Positions 1-11,900 of a DNA stretch of 64,000 bases are shown in pieces. Made by a program: the position numbers and the translations under genes. The stretch spans positions 23,928,001-23,992,000 of the forward strand of contig NC_056550.1 in assembly GCF_910596095.1 (NCBI RefSeq), read 5' to 3'. Every line of letters begins with the position of its first letter. Within the stretch, counting starts at the first letter, position 1. Below the pieces are notes generated by a model, which ran no database searches, was not told where the DNA came from, and worked only from the letters and a program-made list of their open reading frames with translations. Origin of the DNA: Thunnus maccoyii. Lineage: Eukaryota > Chordata > Actinopteri > Scombriformes > Scombridae.

Positions 1-1286
1 AGAAACAAACTATTAGTCTGTCTGTGTACATATGTGGAGTTGACTTGTGTTCAGCTGGGATGTAGTTTTAGTTATTTACTGATGGAAATACACATCTTGG
101 CGAGTTGTTTTCATCAGACTTAGAGAGATACTATCATGAAACAAACATTGGTATTAATAGTGCAGTAAATATATATTATACCCTCTTACTGAAGAGTATT
201 TAATTTATTAGCTGCCTGAAATAAAGGAAATGGACTGGACTTTTATCCAGGTCGATCTTACAAAGCATGTTTATTATACTGCAGCCTTTTCTTTTTAAAT
301 ACTTAATTGCAAGAGTGCATTTTACATAGATTTGCATTTGCTTACAGATGATAGTGTTCATATGTCTAGCATTCTTACAATATTTATACATTGTATAATG
401 GAAATAAATAATAATAAAACAGTGAACCAGTAGTATGATATGCATACATATATACACATATACATATACACACAGTACATACATACACACATACAGGAAA
501 AAATAAATACATAAACAAAACAAAGAAAAAGAAACAAACAAGCTCATGATTAACTCATTTATCTATGTTGAATAATCCTTTGATCCTTATATTTAACACT
601 GATTGTATTACATATTTAACTTGTCAACCTTGTTTTACCAATGTTTTCATTCAAAGTTGAGAAGCTCACCCTGTGGGGCTGTAATAATCCTGGTATACAT
701 ACAAGAATATTACACTGAACCTCAAAATCAATAATCTGGCAATTATTAGAGCAAAAAATAAATTGATATTCCCATTAAGTCCAACACAGGGCCACACTGT
801 TGTGGATGGTGTATACCAAATATTGATTTCTGGATTGGATTATTTTGTAGTAAATGTTATCTGTTGCATCTGTTTGACGTGTAAAAAGCTCTTTTCATGT
901 GACTAAACAAAACAAAATTGCTAATGAAGGCAGGAGAGCTGCTCTGTGTTCACTGTGTCCTCTGAAAAGAATGATTATCACAGAAATGGAAATGATTGGC
1001 AGTATTGATACCACACATCTCTAATACATACAGTAGAACATTATTTCTTTACTCTGCCAAGAACTTTGACTCATATTGACACGAACCATCCCTCAGTTGC
1101 TATTGTGTGCAGGAAAATTCACTTCTTATGTAGAAACATCTGGAGCCTTCCAGTGTCAGAAACAGACAAAATACGCTGATTTTAATGGAGTTCAGTGCAG
1201 CATTTCCTCCATTCAAGAGTAAACAACACATATGAGAGCTAGGACTTTGGCTTGGTTTTGTTTTAATGAGATTTTTGTTACTTCAG
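1..1286. other. Non-genic AT-rich DNA upstream of the THAP-integrase gene
   Basis: I see no convincing exon here. Open stretches on both strands are low-complexity and AT-rich. A TACA/TATA-type simple repeat lies at about 440-495. The exon carrying the first half of the THAP zinc finger (the first two zinc-binding cysteines) should lie upstream of 1287, but I could not find it, so it may lie before the window or be too short to recognise. Confidence 0.6.
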
Positions 1287-4200
1287 GTTTCCGCTGTACA
1301 ACCAGCGAAAACTCAGGAAATGGCTCGTCAACATGAAGTGGAAGGACTGGACGCCGACTCGCTTCTCTGTGCTGTGCAGCAATCATTTTGAGGAACAGTA
1401 CATTGACCGAACGGGCAAATCCGTAACGCTTAAAGAAGATGCTGTTCCCACCATATTTTCATCCCCCGACAAGACGCAGAAAAGGAAGGTTTGTATGTAG
1501 TTACTCAGTGTCAGTGGAGCATTTGAAAATAGAAAATGTTTGACAGTAAAATCCCTTTTAATAGTTCAGTGGCTTCATTTAAAAATCCTCTTTATCTGTA
1601 TTTGATTATTCACTAAAATGTCACTTTCTCCCTGATTTAGGCTTCCATCACTCCAAAGAGTAAGAGATATAAGGTGAGAGTACTATATTTATACTTCTGT
1701 TATATACTTTATAGTTTTATTACATTTAGCTGTTCAAATTCTGTGAGTGACTAGTCATTTGTGGTCATTTTAGCAAGTGTTTTGGGCTCAAATAAAGAGT
1801 TTTTTGAGCTGTGACACATGCAAAGCTACTCCAGTGGAGTCCCAGAATAAAAATAAACAGCTGGAAATGAGCTGAAATAATAGATCCTCTTTTAAAAATC
1901 AAGAATATTAAGAAAAGTTCTGTCTTTTTTTTAAGCTGTTCTTCTCTGCAACAACCGTGGAATCAGCATAACTGCTTACAGCCAGAATAAGAACTGTTTC
2001 CTTGTATTCTGAACAGTCAGCTGGTGCTAAAGCCTCACAGACGAATCCAGCTCAGTCTCCAACGACGGCTCCTGCAAGAGCGAAGCGCAGCGTCTCGAAC
2101 AAAGAGCCCAGCCAGACAGAGGAAGAGCCTCCAGGGTATGTTACTTCTAGACGGGGAAACACCAGTCTGTATTTTCCTGTTTTACTACCATTATGTCATT
2201 GGGATTTTTTGTGATCTTCTACTCATATTTCTTTAGTGTAAACAAGCCACTGAACACAAAAACAGTGGAAAAGTTATAATAATGCAGGTGTTTGCTACTA
2301 AATCTCCAGGACATGTTCCAGGTCTATATTTTTTTTATTCCGGGCTCTACTTTTATATCTTTTCATGGTTTACAGTTCAAAAAACTGATGTATCTTATGT
2401 ATTGCATTACATTTGTTCATAATTGAGCTGGTGCCTCATTAATTTCTTGTCATTTTCTTGTTTTATCATCAGAGACAAAGATCCAAAAAAGACTGATAAG
2501 TGGAGGATTATAGTAGATGAAGGGCTGATGAAGATTGAGTCATTTCCACATTTCTTCCATGGAGATTACTGTGTACCTCTGGTAAGCAGCTGCAGACACA
2601 GACTGTCTGTCTGTACTGGAACACTCAGAACTTCATATTATAGAAATTCCCTATTTTTTGTTGCTTGGTTCATCCCTGTAAAACAGATGATTTGATTAGA
2701 TTTAGAGTTCATATACAACAGATGAACTTAAAATACTGTGACAAGACAAGTGTATCATCATACCAGACTTAGATACAATCAGTGTTTCGAAAAATTTGGG
2801 ATCTTATTAGTACAAATGTTAATTTTTTAAATGTATTACGGTCATTAGGCAAATCAAAAGCCTTGTGTTATCGGATATTTACTATCAAATACAGTGATTT
2901 CATGTTTATATTAAATTTGTCAATTTTTCTGTGTAATTTTTCACATTGACCAACAGGATATTCAGTGGGCTCCAGATGGTGATGATAATAATGATAATGT
3001 AAGTAGGCAGCATGTTTTCAAACTGTAATATTTTGTCTTTTATACTTAAACTTCTATATTTTTAGGTGATAAAATCAAACGCTCTTCTGTCCTTTTCACA
3101 GACAGACTGTCAAGATCCTGATAACGTGATAGAAGTAAGCACATTACGACATGATTACTTAAAAGTGTTGCAACAAAGCTACATTCAATGCAAACAAAAG
3201 CAACTTGGATTTTTAATTGGCAGGTGAAAGAGCCGTGGCAGTGGCTCGGTCTGGATGTCAGGGGACCTTTGCCGCAAACACAGAACGGACACAAATACAT
3301 TTTGACTGTGACAGACTACTACTCCAAGTGGGTGGAAGCTGTGCCTATGCAGATGTGCCTCCCTTCTCATGTAGCGAAGCACGTCGCGGACATCATCGCC
3401 CACTTTGGTTACCCGTTCAGAATCCTCTCCAGACTGCCTCATGACATAGTCCACAAAGTGAGTGCACTCATATCATTGTAGAGAATAAAGGGGACATAAC
3501 ATGCACATTTTGAGGTCTATATTTTGAACTTGCATGTTTAATGTAGACATCTGACATTATAACAGGATAGAAATCACAGAAAATCACAAAAAACATGTCA
3601 TGTCCTCTTTAATTCCACCCTCGCTCAGTTGATCCACCAGCTAAGTAAGAACTACAGCTCCCATGAGCCTTAGACAGAATACCAATGGCTCCAATGCTGC
3701 CTTCATGTGATATTGGAATTACTGTAATTATCAGTTTCTGACTTGCGAAAAGCTTTCACATCCAAGTTGTATTTATGACTGGAAACTAAAAGCTCTGATA
3801 TTTCTGACTAGTCGTTTTAAATACAAAAGCTCCTGAAAACCAAACAAAAATAGATTCCTTACATCAGCCAAAGTCTGTCGTTACAGGTTATTAAACCCAA
3901 ATTTAATTGATATAATGCTATTTTGTCAATGCACATTATTTTTTAACCCTCTTAAGACCAACTTTGCAATCATACAATCATCTTAAGTTGTCAGCAAACG
4001 TGAACATTCCCAAGTCTTAAACACAAGAGTCTTTCCTATCTGTGTCATCTGTCAAATATGATGTGAACATGACACAAGACTCATGTTGAATACTAACAAA
4101 ACATTATATATCAGTTAAACTAAACTAGGTGCTCGAATGTTACTATGCAGCAGTAGACCGCAAAGTTTTGAATATTGCCAGAAAACAGCAGGAACATGTT

Positions 4201-4929
4201 TTCAGAAAGACTGAAGAAAGAAACTCAGAGGGAACCCACAGAGCTGCCGTAATATTGATAAAGATGTTGTAATATTGTGTCTGACATACATGATGTACTG
4301 TGTCATTATATTCTCACGCTAGATCAACAGAGAATTGAAAGACCAGCTGAAGGTCACCGTCGCTCTCGTGGTCTATCATCAGCAGACCGGGACTGCAGAT
4401 TTAATCACACAGCAGCTGATTGACAGGTCTGTACTCTGTGTTGCAGGTGTATAAATGTATTATTTGTAACATTTGTACATCATATTTTACTGCTACCTTA
4501 ATTATGATGCTATTAAATTGACGAATGACACTATGCATGACATGTCGAGTAATTGTTAATTAAAAATCTCTCATCACGCCTTCATGTAAACGCTGTAACG
4601 TTTCTAATTGCTGCTTCCCAACAGGATGGTGAGTGATCTGATAGAGGAACATGCAGCCGACTGGGACGTCTACCTTCCCGCCAAGGTTTTCAGTCTGTGC
4701 TTCAAAGAACATTCAAAGACTAAGGAGAGGCCTTTTTCAATGCTTTGCTGTAGAGGACTGGAGCCCGTACAGTCTCCCAGGGGTCTGAATGTACGTCGTT
4801 AAAGGTTTGAACGTTTTAGTTTTGATGAACCTTTGTTTACGTATATGAAATGACCTTTGTGTTCTCCACCTCTCTGTCCCACAGTTTGCCTACTCCAAGA
4901 TCCAAGAGAGTGCTTTCGTGGTTAGATAG
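1287..4929 (+). CDS. THAP zinc-finger / integrase-derived chimeric host protein (5' partial)
   Basis: Ten exons join in one open frame: 1287-1488, 1641-1673, 2017-2135, 2473-2581, 2957-2998, 3102-3134, 3224-3457, 4323-4426, 4625-4790 and 4885-4929 (stop TAG), giving 361 residues after an incomplete first codon. All have AG/GT borders. The first exon has the second half of a THAP C2CH finger (W-T-P with LCSNHF, then a basic tail), a DNA-binding module. A lysine/serine-rich linker and acidic stretch follow. Exons 7-9 resemble the core and C-terminal part of a Gypsy/GIN-type integrase (LDVRGPLP, TDYYSKWVEA, then WDVYLPAKVFSL). Many introns and no long terminal repeats beside it show a host gene that captured an integrase long ago, not an inserted element. 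A DNA-binding or regulatory role is inference; recombinase activity looks unlikely. The N-terminal exon is missing. Relation to the GIN1/GIN2/KRBA2 group is likely, but the exact orthologue is not recognised. Confidence 0.72.
1785..1895. repeat. End fragment of the repeat family seen at 59935-60510
   Basis: The stretch with TTTTTTGAGCTGTGACACAT, a CCAGTGGAGTCCCAGAAT core and a terminal CCTCTTTTAA matches the end of the longer copy at 60410-60510. It lies in the intron between exons 2 and 3 of the THAP-integrase gene. Only the terminal 110 bp are recognisable. Confidence 0.55.
3486..3612. repeat. Short MITE with inverted ends
   Basis: The left end AAAGGGGACATAACATG is the approximate reverse complement of the right end CATGTCATGTCCTCTTT, about 125 bp apart. 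This fits a miniature inverted-repeat DNA element in the intron between exons 7 and 8 of the THAP-integrase gene. No coding capacity. Confidence 0.6.
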
Positions 4930-6498
4930 ATATTTAAGGTGCATTTTGAGTAAGTACATCCCATATATTAGTATAATATTACACACTTTTCTGAGATAAA
5001 TGAGTTTGTGGAATATTTAAGAACACAAGATGTTTTTCCAGAAAGATAATGTTTGTACATTTGAGAATATCAGAGAATTTTACGTACAACTTGTCTCACA
5101 GTATTGTTATTTTTCAGGTGAATTGAAGTGGAAACCAGACGTGGTTACATTATCAAACTGGGGACGAAGGATACTTCTTAATTCTGGAGGCGCTCTGACT
5201 CAGTTATGGATTGTAATGGAAAAGCTGGACTAAATGGGAACCCTGCTAGTTTGAACAAGATGAAGACTTTGTTGACTGGACAGTTATTACAGATACAACT
5301 GCAAACGTCTACAGCATCCTCCGCAGGACTAATTGACATTTTCAACCTGTTCATTCCAAAGGATGTCGGCTTTTACCCGTTTTTCTGTTCATCAACTCAG
5401 TGCAAGACAATTATCAGTCTTGTGTCATGTTTTTGGATGTAATATCTTATTTCAGGAATTGAAATTGTACTTCAGTTAATTGAGGAGAATCTCAAAAACA
5501 TCATTATGACTGAGCAGGATGCAGAATGCTGGAGCAGGAGCTCAGTCGATGATTTCTTTAATAGTCATGACCAAAAGTTTTCAAAGCTTATGTCATTTGG
5601 GTTTGAGCAATATGAGTCTGATAGATCAGGAGTTTTGGGTTTGTGTTTGCAGAGCTTTACTCTCCAGACAGTTGAGGCATTTGATCTGGCAAATTTAAGT
5701 CTGTTGTTCCTCATTGTTTGTTGCCATTTTTGTCTATAAAATGTAAAACATGAACAAGAATAGCTGTGATTATTAATGCAATATGCAAACTGAGACAACA
5801 AAAATACTCCTGTGTATCAACGTGTACTCAAAATAGGAGTGACGTGTCAGTATATAGTTCATAATTAGAGCACCATGACTTGATTTCAACTTTAAAGATT
5901 CAGTTTATGCTGTGTCAGACTTGACACAGGAAAATTCAAGTGGTGCAAAGACAGGTTACTTCCTCTTTTCTTTACAGATTACAGTGTTAAGGTAAAAAAA
6001 AAAAAAATACTACACACGCAAGTGTTTTGAAATGCAAACCACTAAATGGACAGATTTGGTACATTTTAAACAATGATTTTAAAAGACTAATTGTTTAAAG
6101 ATGGTAAGACAAGTGTGTGTATATTTTCAGGTGTCTTAACTCTTTCTGAATCACGTTCTTTATAGTCGTCTCTGACCAGCCAAACAAGCCACAACATCAT
6201 AAACATAACTGAGAAAGACAAATTCTGATGGTGTTATAGCAGCAATGGGTTCAACTGTGGACCAGTTTTTTCAGGATTTTTCATTGTGGGGGCCATGAAC
6301 TGGTGCAGTGGAAAGGCAGGTCTATATGTTTTATTTATTTCTTTTAACTCATTAGATGTGCTGGCACCAAAGGAGAAAAGCACAACTCTTGTAATCCTGT
6401 GTACTAAATACTTCTGGTCCCAGTCAGCACTCAGGCAGCAGATTTATGACTTAATTGTGACTGATTTCTAACTTTTTTGGGTACACCAGATAAGAGCA
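4930..6498. other. 3' flank of the THAP-integrase gene with two unexplained open stretches
   Basis: Two stretches look exon-like but are unassigned. After an acceptor-like TTTTTCAG at about 5118 a frame runs to a TAA at 5231-5233. After TTATTTCAG near 5455 a frame of about 95 residues runs to 5739. Neither resembles a family I know. They could be alternative 3' exons, 3' UTR, or remains of an older C-terminus. A donor-like GAGTAAGT lies just past the assigned stop at about 4948. The rest, including an A-run at 5994-6006, shows nothing. Confidence 0.35.
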
Positions 6499-6837
6499 TT
6501 ACAGTAGTCCAGCCTGTCGGATATTAAAGTGTGCGTTAATCTCTTTTAGTCGCTCATATGGTCGTAATTTGGTTATATGTTTGAGACGATAAAAAGCAGC
6601 TTTAGTGACAAACCCCACATGAGCCTTAAAGTTCAGTTCTGAGTCAAAGATGACACTGAGGTTTCTGGCCTTTGGGCTTGGTGTAATTCCTAGAGAATTT
6701 AGTGTTGTGACCAGTTTCTCTCTCTGAGCCTCAGATATACAGTATTTATATTTCACAACAGGAGAAGGAAGTGCTGCATGGTTCTGATGGCTCATACGAC
6801 AGGTGCTCTTCAGTAGAGCAGGTGAAAACACACACAC
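6499..6837 (-). mobile_element. LINE reverse-transcriptase fragment (L2/CR1-like)
   Basis: The minus-strand frame of 112 residues has the C-terminal signature of fish non-LTR retrotransposon reverse transcriptases: a conserved NLSVIFDSELNFKAHV motif followed by TKAAFYRLKHITKLRP. Only this domain is left; the endonuclease and RT palm are absent, so it is a truncated insertion. It ends next to the long inverted repeat at 6839-7130. Confidence 0.8.
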
Positions 6838-6838
6838 A

Positions 6839-7130
6839 AAAAAACAAAATCCAGGAAGTCTTGCTGAATATTTGTCCTAAAGTGGTGCAGACGACCATGG
6901 AGAAAAACTAAGGCACTCCGTCTTCATCAGGGTCAGGTTCAAACTCTGATGAAGATGGAGTGCCTTAGTTTTCAGAGTTGATACGCGTTGGTCTGTTTGA
7001 TTGACTATCCTCAAAGAATACATTTATTATGTTATTTCACCTAAAGACAGAGTGCCTTAGTTTTTCTCCATGGTTGTCTACACCACTTTAGGACAATTAT
7101 TCAGCAAGACTTCCTGGATTTTGTTTTTGT
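6839..7130. repeat. Long inverted repeat with a nested inner hairpin
   Basis: The 80 bp arm 6839-6918 (containing CCAGGAAGTCTTGCTGAATA and CTAAGGCACTC) is the near-exact reverse complement of 7050-7129, with about three mismatches. Within it, 6904-6930 is also the reverse complement of 6946-6972 with one mismatch and a 15 nt loop, so the left arm can pair with either of two partners. It contains no coding sequence. It may be a fold-back element, a local inverted duplication, or an assembly snap-back. Confidence 0.85.
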
Positions 7131-7605
7131 TTATACAGTAATTATCGTCAGCTGAATTCAATGCATTACACTGTGAACGCCCTCGCTGTGTGGTATGTTG
7201 AGCCCCTTTTTCATTTTTTCTTTCCCCTGTGTGTTTTCAGTATAAACATAAGATGAATGTGTTTGTTTTTTTCCCTCCGGCTCTGTCATCTCCTCTGCTC
7301 GAGGACAGTGAGGTTGTCGGTACACATAAACACAAACATCCACCATGTTCCTACATTCACACACAAACACATACACTGTGGTAAGGACGCACTCGTTAAT
7401 CTATGATCATTTCTAATAGCATCTAAATTATGATGCTTTTGGGAAACACCTCTCTCAAAGAAGTTTGTAAGATGGATTTTTACTGTTACCTTAAACCTAA
7501 AGATGCTTTTGGGAAAGGAGGTCCTGGTCATCAGGTTGCCAGCACACCAAATATTAAGAACTTTTGCGTTGATTTGTAAAAAAAAAAATAAATGTAAAAG
7601 TTTTG

Positions 7606-7700
7606 ATGTAAACTATGAAAGTCAAAAGTTTCATCAGGGGGCCAAATATTTTTGCTGCAGGGCCAGATTTGGCCCTCAAGCCACTATTTGCCTACCACTG
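7606..7700. mobile_element. hAT-type element end (copy 1)
   Basis: It carries GGGCCAGATTTGGCCCTC and ends TTGCCTACCACTG, the reverse complement of a CAGTGGTAGGCAA-type hAT terminus. A second copy is at 21776-21873. Only the one end is seen, and no matching opposite terminus was found nearby. Confidence 0.65.
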
Positions 7701-8700
7701 GTGTATAGTTTGTGGCACCTCGCCCTGATTTGTTCTCGTCTCAGCTGCTGTGTGGATTCAGCTGTCGTGCTCTCTATGGTGACAGCTGTTACCAGGCTGA
7801 GAGGAGGAAATGAAGTCCTCCCACATAAAAGACCCAGCCAGTGAAAAGAAACACACCTGTTAGTTTCACCGCAGAGGGAGACATGATGAAGCTCTGTCCA
7901 CTGCGGTTAAAAGGGTTTTGATCCCACAGACCTGTAGCTGCTGAATCCAAAAGGAGGAACGAAGCTCCATGAGAAACCAGAATATTTTAACTAATAAATT
8001 CTTTGTTGAATTGAAAAACAAACAAACAAAAAACATATTTGCTTGTGTGTAAAAATCAGTTCATGGACAAAGTAAATAGAGGAATAATATTAATGCTAAA
8101 GAAAGTAGGGGGTAGAAAGAGAACAAAACCAAAAAAGATAAATAAGATAATGATATAATAAATATGCAAGAATGACTGTGTGATATATATATATATATAT
8201 AGACTTAATAGAAATCTCACAGTGAAGACATGAACACAAGCTATATTCAAGAGCCTTCACTCTCTGCTAAATAGCCTTGTCCTGCATTAGAAAAGTACAC
8301 AATTAAAACCAAAGAGCTAATAGGTCAATCGCCAAGCGTCAGAGAACAAAAAAACTGAATCTGTCAGAAAGATGCCAATTAAGTATATATGGTGGTTAAA
8401 AATGAAATAAATAAATAAATACAGACAGAAAATTATATAAAAAGTTCCCAAAATATCAGGAAAAGTAATCTCTGATGCACTTACATGAAATAATCTGCTC
8501 AAAATTCATTTAAATTGCTGGTTTTACACAAACTTCCTGCAGTTACTGTGTTCACTATTTGGGTTACAGTCTATCAGTTGTGCTGATGCTGTTATTTTAA
8601 TGCATTAAATATAACATGAAATATCTATAAACATGAAAAAGGTTGTGAACCTATCATTTAAGGTGATAAATAAGAATAAAGTTGAGCTGCTAGACTGGAC
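7701..8700. other. Intergenic DNA upstream of elob
   Basis: No gene is supported. It contains an (AT)n tract at 8182-8201 and AT-rich low-complexity sequence. Open frames on the minus strand are compositionally biased and have no recognisable domain. Confidence 0.6.
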
Positions 8701-8926
8701 ACTGTGAATGGGATCACTGTGAAGCTGTCACAGTCCAGCAGATGACGCTAATGCGACACTTATGGATGTCAACCGTCATAAAACTAATAGTAGAAGAAGA
8801 AGAAGTTGCGTTGCCGCCATCTGCTGGCAGATGTCGTAGCTGCATGTGACGCTGCTGTGATCTCAGTTGTCGCTGTGCGGTGGAGGCGTTTTTTTTTTCT
8901 TCCCTGTGTGCAACCAACCGCAAGAA
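8701..8926 (+). promoter_or_regulatory. elob: elob proximal promoter and 5' UTR
   Basis: The stretch is immediately upstream of the elob start and lacks a TATA box. It holds GCCGCCATCTGCTGGCAG at about 8813-8830, which reads both as a YY1-like CCGCCAT site and, on the other strand, as a CTCF-like CCAGCAGATGGCG. A weaker related CCAGCAGATGACG lies near 8736. The transcription start cannot be fixed from sequence alone. Confidence 0.5.
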
Positions 8927-11900
8927 ATGGTGAGTGAGGAAAACAGATACAGCTCACAATGTACTGGCCTGTTGACTCGCCGAATCTTACTTTAGTTACT
9001 CGGTAGACCTTTTTTTCTACGCGTTGAAATGTACGCTGTCAGTAGCTGAATCAGGCTTGTCACAAAAAGCGACCATATAGCATCTGATGTCTTTGTTTAG
9101 CTAACGTTGGGTAGCTTTACTTAACGTTACGTCGGTTAACGGTAACACACTTAGCTGAACATTGCTTTATAATGCTCACGACGACAGTAAGGTTAGCAGA
9201 GATCGGGTCCAGACAGAAAAACAATGATTATGTCATTGTTCTGTTTAAGTGACAGCTCAGCTAACAAACTTTGCTTTTGATCAAGTGAGCAGCTAGCAGT
9301 GAGGAAGCTAACTACCTCGAGTTGCTAACGTTATCATCTGTGAGGCAACAACTTGGATAGAGTTAACATTTAAAGCTATTAAATGTTAGACAGGTGCCAA
9401 CACAAGCTGTGTTTAGTGCTGGGTAGCTTCATGGCCCACAGTTTCATCATAAGTTAAATAAGGAAGCTATAGCCAAGCTAACAGTTAGTTGAAACGGCTA
9501 ATGTGACGTTAGCCGCAGCTAAGCTCGCTAGCAGCTGCCGCACTGAGGGGCTTTAAATGCCTCGATGCGGAAATTAATGTAACGGTAATGTTTGAGGATA
9601 GAGGTTGTTCTCTATTAACCTAAAACTTCAGTCTGCCAGCTTATTAAACTGTTGTCACTGTCACATTTTCCATAACAGCTGCTACACAGTTTAACCTGCC
9701 ATATTTTGGCTGTTATAGCTACTTAAAATGCTTAACGGGGGCTTTATACTATATAATTTGAGTTAAACAGGTTCAAAATTTTTCTAGTGTGGCTTAAAAC
9801 AACAGTCAGTTGCCAATATGAAAACTGGAAGAGGTTTTTCTCGCTGTAATCATTCCTCCTGTTCATACTGGCTATTAAAAGATCCCCTTTTAAGGACCAA
9901 CAATAAGACTGTAACGTTGAAAGATATCTACTTGATTTGACTCATGTGGGCGTCTGAAGCTTCATTTTATCTTCAGATAAACTTTTAAATACATTTATGC
10001 ACAGAAGGAGGACTGTGGATTTTGTCCCCCATCACTTACATTGTAAGGGATCTTCTAATGGTCAGTATGAACAGGAGGAATGATTACAGCAAGAAAAACA
10101 TGTTTCAATGTTCATTTGGGCTCCTGACTGTTGTTTTGAGACAGACATGAAAAATTGTGAACCTGTCTTTTTAATGTTTGTTAAAAGTTTTATCACTGTA
10201 TGTTTGATTTTAAACTTACCATATGCTCTTAGTAAAGCAAGACTCTAAGCCTTGTTTTTAGAGCTTCAGCAGACTGTACATCTGTTATACTGCTGGTTTG
10301 CATTATCATGAAATATTCAGACTACATAAAACAAATTCATCAAGGACTTTGTTTTTAGGCTTTGCTTGGGCATTTCCTTTTGTGTGGTGGGTCAGTGGTT
10401 CTTGTACTGTTGTGTTTTGATTTAAGAAAAAAAAAACTGAAATAGATGGCACGCAGTCATCATGCTTTCACTTTAATTGATCAAATGAGCAAATGGCAAA
10501 GCTTTCATCTGGTGCTGTCAAGTATCAGTCGATTATTCGATTTGTTGCCAACAAGAAAAAAGTCCAAATTCTCAGATTCAAGCTTCTCATATGTGAATAT
10601 TTTCTGGTTCCTTTAGTCCTCTATGACAGTAAACTGAATATCTTTGGGTTGTGGACTGTTGGTTGGGATTAAACAAGGTTGCATCTTGGGTTTTGGGAAA
10701 CAGATTGACATTTGTCACCATTTTCTTACATTTTATGGGCCAAACAACTAATCAATTCATTTGAGAAAATCATTGTTAGTTGCAGCCATAATGTCAAGAG
10801 CCACTTTCCGGAGCTTTTACCACAGAGACGAGCAGTATTGATTTGTGCATTAAAGTTTATCTTTACACCAAACTGAGCTTTATTCCCTTGCGGAGTATAT
10901 GGGTTTAGGATTAGGGCTGCAACTATCCATTATTTTCATTATTGATTAATGTGTCGATTAATTACTCAATTAAGCAATTAGTCGGTCAATTAAGTGTCAG
11001 AAAGTTGTGAAAAATGATGATCACTGTTTCCCAAAGCTCAGTATGCAACCTTAACTGTTTTGTTTTGTCCACAATCCAAAGATATTCAGTTTACTGTCAG
11101 AGGACTTAAAAAAAATCATGTTTAAGAAGCTTAAACAAGAAGATTTTGGCATTTTTTTCTTTAAAAAATTACTCAAAATGATTATTAAATGATCAAAATA
11201 GCTGCTGATTAATTTTCTGTTGTTCAACTAGTTGTTGCAGCTCTATGTGGGATAGAAAACAGGATTTCATCCTAGATACTGTTTTAGTTTTGGTTGGTTG
11301 TTTTTAAGCTTTGGAAGAATCTAATTGACACAATCCAACATCACAACATGAACGAGTCGTTTCAGGGAGAAATATGAGCTTTATGTCTGAGGCTCTGTTC
11401 ACACCTGGCATTAACATACATCCTGGGTCATCTGATCACAAGTGGACAGCTCTAAGTACGTCAGTTCACACTTGCGTCTCCAGTGACCACTTGTCATCGT
11501 ATCTGACTTCCCAGTTCCACACGCAAATAAACACTTACATGATTTCCCTTTGCAAAGACCGAATACGTTGTTGTTTTTAACTGGCGGGTTAAGTGCCTAA
11601 TCTGTCAGGAGGAGGAGGAAGAGGAAGAAGAAGAACTTGCATGCAGGCTAAATCAAAAATCTTCGGGGCCAGATGGAAATCAGACGACGGGTTTTATGTC
11701 TCACTGCGTACTCAATGTATCTTAAGTGAATTCACACCTTTACTTAGAGCTGTCCGCTCATTTTAATGTCAGGTGTGAACAGGGCCTGAGAAAACACTGT
11801 TTACCAGTTAAACAATTCAGTTTTTCTGAAATCACTTCCACTCATTCCTTTGTCATTCGATCTCACTCCAGGACGTGTTTCTAATGATTCGACGTCACAA

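Noticed and set aside
200-547. 115-residue minus-strand open frame
   Set aside because: Low-complexity product from TACA/TATA repeats and AT-rich DNA; no domain or splice context.
3224-4790. Integrase-like exons as part of a resident LTR retroelement
   Set aside because: No terminal repeats or other element parts were seen and the region is split by ordinary spliceosomal introns in frame with a THAP exon, so a host gene fits better.
11374-11580. Short plus-strand frame in elob intron 1
   Set aside because: Lies inside the MITE at 11386-11790.
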